From NCBI GenBank assembly GCA_938049795.1, contig CALLCD010000219.1:1-13405 (forward strand): a stretch of DNA of 13,405 nucleotides, in the 5' to 3' direction. The notes under the pieces were generated by a model. The model saw only the letters and a list, made by a program, of their open reading frames with translations. It was not told where the DNA came from and did not search any database. Positions 7,585 to 12,512 of this stretch are shown one piece after another. The first letter of the stretch is position 1. The number at the start of each line of letters is the position of its first letter. Source of the DNA: an uncultured Hyphomonadaceae bacterium. GTDB lineage: Bacteria; Pseudomonadota; Alphaproteobacteria; Caulobacterales; Hyphomonadaceae. The position numbers and the translations under genes were made by a program.

Positions 7585-8324
7585 TGGTCAGCTCCTTGTG
7601 ATTGAGGGTCAGACGGTTCAGGGGCCGAGATCGTCTCGCCAGTTTCAGATGCGTCTTCAAGCGGCGTAGAGGGGGTTGGCGCATCGGCTGCGACCGGAAT
7701 AACCGTCAGGGCCACTTCCGCACGTTGGGCAACTCCGGGCGGCGCGTTCGCGGCCAATTGCAAATAGGAGAACTCCTCCCGCGCACGCGTATAGTCGCCC
7801 TCGCTGAAAGCCTTTGCAGCAATCAACTCATTGGCGAGAACCCCAATTGCGGTGGGACGTTTCGGAAGGTCGCCCAGAAATGCCTCAAGCTCGGACAGGT
7901 TCAGCGTCTCGGATTTGATGTAAGCGGCCTTGAGCAAGGCAAGCCGTTCAACCGGCCCAGTATTTCCGCCACTCGTTTCGAGGGTCTGGGCTGCGCTGTA
8001 GATGTCGCCGCTGCCTTCATATTGGGTTTGTGCCAGAAATTGCGCTGCGAGAGGGGCAATCTCGGCGTCAGAGTTTGCCAGTTCGGAAAACGCTGTTTCG
8101 GCGCTTGTATAGTCACCATTTGCAAGCTGTGTCCGCGCGGCCTCGAACGCCATGACATGTTCGATCGTCTTCTGCTTTTGTTGTGCGGTTGCCCATTCAT
8201 TATAGGCCACAGCACCGACAATGCCGATACCAAGTATCCATACAAATATCCCATAGCGTTTCCACCACATGGACGCTTTGTCCTGTCGAAGGCTCTCTTC
8301 GACTTCCTCAAAAACATCACTCAC
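7581..8324 (-). CDS. YfgM-like TPR membrane protein
   Basis: A 247-aa inner-membrane protein with the YfgM-family plan: a short cytosolic N-terminus (SDVFEEVEESLRQDKASMWW), one transmembrane helix (about 24-41) and a periplasmic domain of helical TPR-like repeats (FEAARTQLANGDYTSAETAF and later units). In enterobacteria YfgM associates with the Sec translocon and periplasmic chaperones; the same role here is inference. The last ~37 residues are rich in Pro, Thr, Ser and Glu and look disordered. The start is a GTG at 8324 with GGAG about 11 bases upstream. Its TGA overlaps the bamB ATG by 4 bases. It lies 70 bases after panB on the same strand. Family assignment rests on architecture and synteny, not on a catalytic motif. 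Confidence 0.85.
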   Translation of the reverse strand: MSDVFEEVEESLRQDKASMWWKRYGIFVWILGIGIVGAVAYNEWATAQQKQKTIEHVMAFEAARTQLANGDYTSAETAFSELANSDAEIAPLAAQFLAQTQYEGSGDIYSAAQTLETSGGNTGPVERLALLKAAYIKSETLNLSELEAFLGDLPKRPTAIGVLANELIAAKAFSEGDYTRAREEFSYLQLAANAPPGVAQRAEVALTVIPVAADAPTPSTPLEDASETGETISAPEPSDPQSQGADQ

Positions 8325-8394
8325 TGCTCACAAGCTCCACGCACAGAATCTATTTTGATTATCAATACCCGCCCCTGCGAATTGCCGCAACGCA
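8325..8394 (-). other. Spacer between panB and the yfgM-bamB-der run
   Basis: Seventy non-coding bases. They contain the 11-bp palindrome TTGATTATCAA (8355-8365) and a GAATC site (8346-8350). Read on the minus strand, GATAAT resembles a -10 box but has no convincing -35 at standard spacing, so an internal promoter for yfgM is possible but weakly supported. No hairpin plus T-run terminator is seen, so readthrough from panB is plausible. Confidence 0.3.
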
Positions 8395-9231
8395 CTAACT
8401 GGTATCCTTTTGAGGCCGTTTGATCCGGTAAAGCTCGTCCGCGCCCGGAAATGACCGCTCACGCACCGCCGCCGCATAGTCTTTGGCCGCTGTTTCAATC
8501 TCGCCGCGCAGATTGGCAAACTTGCGGACAAATTTCGGCGTCCAGTCAAACATGCCGAGCATATCGTCGGTGACAAGGATTTGCCCGTCACAGGTCGGCG
8601 AGGCGCCAATCCCGATGGTCGGACACGACACCGCATTTGTAATCTCCGCCGCCAGATCCTGCGAGACCCCCTCGACGACAATCGCAAAAGCCCCCGCTTC
8701 ATCCGCCGCAACCGCTTCCTCGATCGCCCGAGCCCAGCCCGCCTCGGTGCGGCCCTTGGCGCGAAATCCTCCGTCTACATTCACAGCTTGCGGCCGCAAT
8801 CCAACATGTCCCATGACCGGCACGCCGCGCTCGACCAGATGCGCAATTTGCGCGCGCGCAAACGTGCCGCTCTCGATCTTGACCGCTTGACAGCCCGTCT
8901 TCTGCATCAGCTCCGCCGCGTTCAAAAACGCCTGATCAGGGTTTGTCTCATACGAGCCAAACGGCATATCGACCACGACAAAGGCCTGTTTCGAGCCGCG
9001 CATCACCGCCTGCCCGTGTAGGATCATCATCTCCATCGTCACCCCGACCGTAGACGGCAAACCGTGCACAACCATGCCAAGACTGTCGCCGACCAGCAGC
9101 ACATCACAATGCGGATCGAGCAGCTCGGCCATCGGCGCCGTGTAGGCGGTTAAGCAGACAAGTGGTGTTTCCCCCTTGGCTGCGGCGAGATCTTTGACCG
9201 TTTTCCGGCGAGTTTGATTCTGAGCAGACAT
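8395..9231 (-). CDS. panB: 3-methyl-2-oxobutanoate hydroxymethyltransferase PanB
   Basis: PanB (ketopantoate hydroxymethyltransferase) transfers a hydroxymethyl group from methylenetetrahydrofolate to 2-oxoisovalerate, the first committed step of pantothenate and hence CoA synthesis. The product is a cytosolic TIM-barrel enzyme of 278 aa from ATG 9231. Visible family motifs are LLVGDSLGMVVHG (45-57, metal-ligand D49), VVVDMPFGSYE (D88), AVKIESG (K118, E120), PVMGHVGLRPQAVNVDGGF and CPTIGIGASPTCDGQILVTD. The ATG at 9231 (MSAQNQTRRKTVKDLAA) is preferred over an in-frame TTG at 9267, because the family starts with a short basic segment before KTVxDL. Neither start has a recognisable Shine-Dalgarno. 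A TATAAT lies about 57 bases upstream. No panC is in the window. Confidence 0.96.
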   Translation of the reverse strand: MSAQNQTRRKTVKDLAAAKGETPLVCLTAYTAPMAELLDPHCDVLLVGDSLGMVVHGLPSTVGVTMEMMILHGQAVMRGSKQAFVVVDMPFGSYETNPDQAFLNAAELMQKTGCQAVKIESGTFARAQIAHLVERGVPVMGHVGLRPQAVNVDGGFRAKGRTEAGWARAIEEAVAADEAGAFAIVVEGVSQDLAAEITNAVSCPTIGIGASPTCDGQILVTDDMLGMFDWTPKFVRKFANLRGEIETAAKDYAAAVRERSFPGADELYRIKRPQKDTS

Positions 9232-9287
9232 GCAACAGCGCTTAGCGCGACATGGGCCAACTGGCAAATGTCTTGATTTCGATGCGT

Positions 9288-9293
9288 ATTATA
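9288..9293 (-). promoter_or_regulatory. Candidate -10 box (TATAAT) for panB
   Basis: On the minus strand TATAAT is a perfect sigma-70-type -10 hexamer. It overlaps the stop codon of the preceding small membrane gene and lies 56 bases before the panB ATG. The best -35 is GTGACG (4 of 6) with a long 19-base spacer, so the promoter may need an activator. It would make panB independent of the sigma cassette. Confidence 0.5.
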
Positions 9294-9633
9294 TCCTGTC
9301 AGCTGACAGCAGCGTCACCATTGAGCCAAGCGCTGCAACACCGATCATGACCATCATCAGGGATTGCCCTTTGATGTTCTCCGCTGCGTCGTCAAATACG
9401 GACAGGCCGAACCCGCCATATGAGTTGATCTGCAGCAGAATATCGGGAAGCTGCGCGCCCGCCACCAGACCGCCAATCATCGTCGCCCCGGCCAGAACCA
9501 GCCGCCGCATCAGCAGTTTCCGGCCAATCGCACGGTCCACACGGCGCTCGAAAATATCCGCATCCGCCCTCAGGCTCGCATCTTCGGCCTCAAACAGGGC
9601 TGCCAATTCATCATCAAATTTGTCAATGGCCAT
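9289..9633 (-). CDS. Small two-helix membrane protein, candidate anti-sigma factor
   Basis: A 114-aa protein that I do not recognise as a named family. The N-terminal ~44 residues are charged and helical (DKFDDELAALFEAEDASL, then RADADIFERRVDRAIGRK), followed by hydrophobic helices at about 45-67 and 92-110 with a short Gly/Asp-containing loop between them. The positively charged KLLMRR before helix 1 suggests that the N-terminus and C-terminus are cytosolic. It starts 14 bases after the ECF sigma stop codon, with AGAGGAG 8 bases upstream of ATG 9633. A GTG at 9642 in the same frame overlaps that ribosome binding site and is not preferred. Position and topology fit a membrane anti-sigma factor that holds the sigma factor with its cytosolic helix, but no zinc motif (HxxxCxxC) or known anti-sigma domain is present. 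The function is inference. Confidence 0.75.
   Translation of the reverse strand: MAIDKFDDELAALFEAEDASLRADADIFERRVDRAIGRKLLMRRLVLAGATMIGGLVAGAQLPDILLQINSYGGFGLSVFDDAAENIKGQSLMMVMIGVAALGSMVTLLSADRI
9296..9309. promoter_or_regulatory. Perfect 14-bp palindrome CTGTCAGCTGACAG next to panB -10
   Basis: The sequence is its own reverse complement over 14 bases and lies 2 bases upstream of the TATAAT, inside the -35/-10 spacer. This is where a dimeric repressor or MerR-like regulator would bind. It also encodes Leu-Ser-Ala-Asp-Arg at the end of the small membrane protein, so it could be chance. Confidence 0.4.
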
Positions 9634-9647
9634 CGGGCACACTCCTC

Positions 9648-10220
9648 TTACGCCACACCATAATCGCTTAACAGCTCACGCAAAGTCTGTTTTCCGCGCA
9701 CAATATGCGATTTTACCGTTCCAAGCGGCCATCCGGTCGCCAGCGATATTTCCGAATGGCTCAGCCCCGCCCCCACACCGAGGATAATCGCGACACGCTG
9801 CGCCTCCGGCAATCTGGCCAAAGCGGCGTTCAAATCCTGTTTCGCGCCATGATTGGTGGGTTGAAACTGGCCATCTGCGAGCACTTGCGCCGCATCGCTC
9901 GTCTTCTGCTCGGACACTTGTTTGCGTCGCCGCTGGAGAAACTCACGATAGGCAATGGCGCAAATCCAGCTCCGAAATGTCCCGCCCGCATAGCCGCCCA
10001 TCTGCGTCCATGCGCGCAGGAATGTCGCCTGCGCAAGATCATCTGCATCGGCCTCATGTCCTCTGGTCAGCCGCCGCATCATCCCGCGTACCGTCACCTG
10101 ATGGCGCCGGACAAGCTCTGCGAAGGCCTGCCGGTCACCATCAGCCGCTTTGGCCGCCAGATCAGGATCGGACTCCACGCTCGCCCTGCCCGTCGGAAAC
10201 TCAATCAGCTTTGCCGTCAT
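9648..10220 (-). CDS. ECF-type RNA polymerase sigma factor
   Basis: A 190-aa extracytoplasmic-function sigma factor, consisting of region 2 and region 4 only. Region 2 (about 18-97) has AFAELVRRHQ and the -10-recognition helix DADDLAQATFLRAWTQM, followed by FRSWICAIAYREFLQRRRK. A ~35-residue linker precedes region 4 (about 128-185), with LPEAQRVAIILGVGAGLSHSEISLATG and the -35-binding helix-turn-helix WPLGTVKSHIVRGKQTLREL. ATG 10220 has GGAAG 7 bases upstream; a TTG two codons earlier is an alternative. The start lies inside the end of the upstream DUF6249-like gene (20-base overlap), and the small membrane protein follows after 14 bases, so the three are very likely one transcript. The regulon and stimulus are unknown. 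Sigma identity is secure. Confidence 0.93.
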   Translation of the reverse strand: MTAKLIEFPTGRASVESDPDLAAKAADGDRQAFAELVRRHQVTVRGMMRRLTRGHEADADDLAQATFLRAWTQMGGYAGGTFRSWICAIAYREFLQRRRKQVSEQKTSDAAQVLADGQFQPTNHGAKQDLNAALARLPEAQRVAIILGVGAGLSHSEISLATGWPLGTVKSHIVRGKQTLRELLSDYGVA

Positions 10221-10572
10221 ACCCAAACTTCCACAGCCCGAGAAAGGCCAGACCGATCATGCCGGGGAAGACCGCAATCAAAAGCACTTCGCCGTCGGCA
10301 TCGCCTTGCAGATTGGACATGATGCCAATCAAGACCAGCGCTGCGGCAAGCGACAGCAAGATCACACCACGCCGCAGATCATTCCGGCGCGGATCGGTAA
10401 TCAGCGACATGTCCTTGATCAGCTGCGGTGATAATTCCTGACCCTTTTCAATCATCAGGCGCAGTGTTTCATGCGCAGCGGCCCGTTTCCTAGTGCCAGA
10501 CACGGATAAGATCCAGATAATCCCAACGATCATCAGAAAGGCCCCCAATGGCACAACAATTTCGACAGCCAT
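10201..10572 (-). CDS. DUF6249-like small membrane protein
   Basis: A 123-aa membrane protein that resembles the DUF6249 group, from memory of the sequence pattern. Helix 1 is at about 4-24 (VVPLGAFLMIVGIIWILSV). A cytosolic-looking segment follows (RKRAAAHETLRLMIEKGQEL, then DMSLITDPRRNDLRRG), with helices at about 70-87 and 95-115 and a short tail. The function is unknown. ATG 10572 has AGGAG 9 bases upstream. It is the first gene of the cassette, and its 3' end overlaps the sigma start by 20 bases, which suggests translational coupling and a functional link such as sensing the membrane state that the sigma factor responds to. That link is inference. It is divergent from the carboxymuconolactone-decarboxylase-family gene. 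Confidence 0.8.
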   Translation of the reverse strand: MAVEIVVPLGAFLMIVGIIWILSVSGTRKRAAAHETLRLMIEKGQELSPQLIKDMSLITDPRRNDLRRGVILLSLAAALVLIGIMSNLQGDADGEVLLIAVFPGMIGLAFLGLWKFGYDGKAD

Positions 10573-10752
10573 AATTCAAGTCTCCTGCTTTGGGGCGCTT
10601 GCACGCCGGTTTTGATAACACTGGTAAGATGCACGCGGGGGCGCATTTGGATGCAGCGGGGGCAAAAAAATCTCTTCGACATGGCCGCTTATCTCGCCAA
10701 GCTTGATTTCGGCGTTCATAATAACCGAGCACACACGATGCGGAGGGACAAA
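10573..10752. other. 180-base divergent promoter region
   Basis: This is the spacer between the sigma cassette (minus) and the decarboxylase-family gene (plus). On the plus strand CATAAT (10717-10722) is a 5-of-6 match to a -10 box, 30 bases before the ATG, without a good -35. On the minus strand TGTTATCAA (10611-10619 region) is a weak extended -10-like element. No EcfG-type or other known ECF promoter pattern was found by eye. A strong GGAGGG lies at 10742-10747. Confidence 0.3.
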
Positions 10753-11394
10753 ATGCCAAGACTTAGACAGGCGGGCCGCGAGGAAGCGGATGATTTCGCC
10801 AAATCCATCTATCAGCTCCTGTTCGGGGACCGCGATCCGGTGGCCAGTCCCGGCACGGCAACCGGCACTCCGGGCAATTGGTGGACCGTGTTCGCGACCG
10901 TGCCCGACGCATTCCGCCACACAACCGAAGGCTTCCAGTTCTATCGTTCGAGCAAACGTAAGCTCGACCCGAAACTCCGCGAACTTGGCCAAACCCGCGC
11001 CGGATTTACCGTCGGCAGCCAGTTCGTCTTCTCCCAGCATTGCAAAGCCTGCCGCGATGTCGGCCTCTCTGAAGCCCAGATCGAGGCCATCCCGCATTGG
11101 CCGGTCGCAGACGTTTTCTCAGACCTCGAACGCGCCGTTCTGGCCTATGCCGATGGTCTGGTGCTCGAACGCGGCCGCGTGCCCGATGGTGTCATTGCGG
11201 CGCTCAAAGCCGGTCTGTCGGACGAGGAGATTCTCGAGCTGACCTACATCACCTGCACCTATATGATGCACGCGATTATGAGCCGCGCGCTTCGGCTGGA
11301 ATATGATGATGTCCCCGAACGGGTTGTCGAGATCGCCGCGCCGGACAATACTGATAATGACGTCATGAGTATAGTTGACGAGGGAGATCGCTAG
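10753..11394 (+). CDS. Carboxymuconolactone decarboxylase / AhpD-like family protein
   Basis: A 213-aa all-helical protein of the CMD/AhpD superfamily, whose members include gamma-carboxymuconolactone decarboxylase and thiol peroxidase-reductases. The redox-type pair C97-K-A-C100 sits in the core helix (VGSQFVFSQHCKACRDVGLS), where AhpD has its CxxC. The histidine expected after the second Cys is absent, but H96 precedes the pair. The flanking helices ERAVLAYADGLVLERGRV and DEEILELTYITCTYMMHAIM fit the family. ATG 10753 is chosen because GGAGGG lies 5 bases upstream and the upstream in-frame extension looks non-coding. It is 2 bases before the VOC gene and surely co-transcribed. The actual substrate is unknown; a role in phenolic or tyrosine catabolism is inferred from the neighbouring hppD. 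Confidence 0.87.
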   Translation: MPRLRQAGREEADDFAKSIYQLLFGDRDPVASPGTATGTPGNWWTVFATVPDAFRHTTEGFQFYRSSKRKLDPKLRELGQTRAGFTVGSQFVFSQHCKACRDVGLSEAQIEAIPHWPVADVFSDLERAVLAYADGLVLERGRVPDGVIAALKAGLSDEEILELTYITCTYMMHAIMSRALRLEYDDVPERVVEIAAPDNTDNDVMSIVDEGDR

Positions 11395-11396
11395 AC

Positions 11397-11936
11397 ATGG
11401 CCTATCACCATTTGGCGTTTGCTGCGCGCGACATCAACGCAACCCATGCTTTCTACGAGGGAATAATGGGGTTCGAACTTGTCAAAGTCGAAGTCACCCC
11501 GCTGATCGGCGGCGGCTGGGGGAAGCATTTTTTCTACCGGATTGACGGGGATGACAGCAAGTTCATCGCCTTTTGGGACCTTAACGACACCGCCTATCAG
11601 AACGCCCACGAATACAATCTCAACAAGGCTGGCAAACTGCCCGATGGCACCAATCATTTCTCGTTCGAAGTGGACACACCTGAGGCCCTTAACGCCGCCC
11701 GCGACCGCTGGAACGCGGCAGGGCTTGATGTTTTGGAGGTCGATCACAATTGGTGCCATTCGGTCTACACGCGCGATCCGGACGGCAATATGGTCGAATA
11801 TTGCCTCACCACAGGCCGTTTCACCCCCGAAGACCGCGCTCATGCGCTGGCCATGCTCACCGAGACAGAGTTCAAACCGACCCCGGCACCAGCGAAAATA
11901 AAGCCCTGGCCCGCCAAAATCGCGCAGGCCCAATAG
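11397..11936 (+). CDS. VOC superfamily protein (glyoxalase / extradiol dioxygenase fold)
   Basis: A 179-aa single-chain protein with two beta-alpha-beta-beta-beta modules. Candidate metal ligands are H4 or H5 in the first strand (AYHHLAFAARDI), H87 (GTNHFSFEVDTPEAL) and E134 in the last strand (TRDPDGNMVEYCLTTGRF), the usual spacing for glyoxalase I-like or dioxygenase-like enzymes. The FYEGIMGFELV segment is the typical first helix. A lysine/proline-rich tail follows residue 155. ATG 11397 is 2 bases after the stop of the decarboxylase-family gene, with GGGAG about 10 bases upstream. Substrate unknown; it could cleave or isomerise an aromatic or a glutathione conjugate. It converges on the MarR gene with a 16-base gap and no visible terminator. 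Confidence 0.87.
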   Translation: MAYHHLAFAARDINATHAFYEGIMGFELVKVEVTPLIGGGWGKHFFYRIDGDDSKFIAFWDLNDTAYQNAHEYNLNKAGKLPDGTNHFSFEVDTPEALNAARDRWNAAGLDVLEVDHNWCHSVYTRDPDGNMVEYCLTTGRFTPEDRAHALAMLTETEFKPTPAPAKIKPWPAKIAQAQ

Positions 11937-11952
11937 GTATCGCACAATACAG

Positions 11953-12420
11953 CTACCAGAGCGGCCGGTCGGGCGAGGCCTGTCGGGCGAGTTTTTCGAG
12001 AATGGCATCAAGTTGGGATCGTTCGGCGTCCGTTAGAGATGTCGCAATCCGTGCCAGTTCGGCCTGTGCAAGTGGCACAATGCGCTCATAGACCGCCTGC
12101 CCGCTGGCCGTCAGATGCAAATGCGACCGCCGGCCATCATCGCTCGCCACAACCCGCTCAAGATGCTTTTGCGCAATCAGCCCCGTCACAGCGCGGCTCA
12201 CGGCGACTTTGTCCATCGCCGTCTGCGCAACGATATCGGACGCGCTGACGCCGGGCATTTCGCCGACCACCGCCATCACCCGCCATTGCCAGAGCGTCAG
12301 CCCGAAATCGGCCTGATAACGGTCCGCGATCTGTTTCGAGATTGTGTTTGACAGCACCGACAATCGGAACGGCAGGAACTCCCCAAGCCGCAAAGCCGCT
12401 TCATCAACCAATTGTGCCAT
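11953..12420 (-). CDS. MarR-family transcriptional regulator
   Basis: A 155-aa dimeric winged-helix regulator. The N-terminal dimerisation helix includes LPFRLSVLSNTISKQIADRY. The DNA-binding domain has WQWRVMAVVGEMPGVSASDI, the recognition helix MDKVAVSRAVTGLIAQ and a wing carrying the family signature VASDDGRRSHLHLTASG. The C-terminal helices (YERIVPLAQAELARIATSL and DAERSQLDAILEKLARQ) complete the dimer interface. MarR proteins usually repress and are released by phenolic ligands. It is divergent from hppD across a 92-base spacer containing a palindrome, so it probably controls itself and hppD, perhaps responding to 4-hydroxyphenylpyruvate or homogentisate (inference). ATG 12420 has only a weak AAGG close by. 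Confidence 0.93.
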   Translation of the reverse strand: MAQLVDEAALRLGEFLPFRLSVLSNTISKQIADRYQADFGLTLWQWRVMAVVGEMPGVSASDIVAQTAMDKVAVSRAVTGLIAQKHLERVVASDDGRRSHLHLTASGQAVYERIVPLAQAELARIATSLTDAERSQLDAILEKLARQASPDRPLW

Positions 12421-12460
12421 AGCCTTATCCCAGTTTGCTCTTGTCCGCTTAGCAAAAATG

Positions 12461-12495
12461 TGGTTTCAAAGCAAATTAGTTACAAATGAAACCAA
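12461..12495. promoter_or_regulatory. Candidate MarR operator in the marR/hppD spacer
   Basis: The 20-base element TTAGTTACAAATGAAACCAA (12476-12495) is an imperfect palindrome in which 7 of 10 base pairs match, the usual form of a MarR site. A perfect 8-bp inverted repeat TGGTTTCA (12461-12468) / TGAAACCA (12487-12494) extends it, and 12460-12479 resembles a second, inverted copy (12 of 20 bases). AATTAG recurs 20 bases apart (12474 and 12494). The element ends just before the hppD Shine-Dalgarno AGGGAG at 12498-12503. Confidence 0.6.
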
Positions 12496-12512
12496 TTAGG
12501 GAGCCGCGATTC

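Noticed and set aside
7602..8423. 273-codon plus-strand frame opposite the YfgM-like gene
   Set aside because: Spans the real gene and the spacer, Arg/Gly/Cys-rich, no recognisable motif or ribosome site.
10612..10752. Upstream in-frame extension of the CMD-family gene (starts at 10612, 10651, 10681, 10738)
   Set aside because: The GGAGGG at 10742-10747 points to ATG 10753, and the extension has no family resemblance.
10576..11097. 173-codon minus-strand frame opposite the CMD-family gene
   Set aside because: The opposite strand has the family motifs and a strong ribosome binding site; this is its shadow.
11968..11991. Direct repeat GTCGGGCGAG at 11968-11977 and 11982-11991
   Set aside because: A single 14-base-period duplication within the MarR gene end, encoding different residues in each copy; no sign of function.
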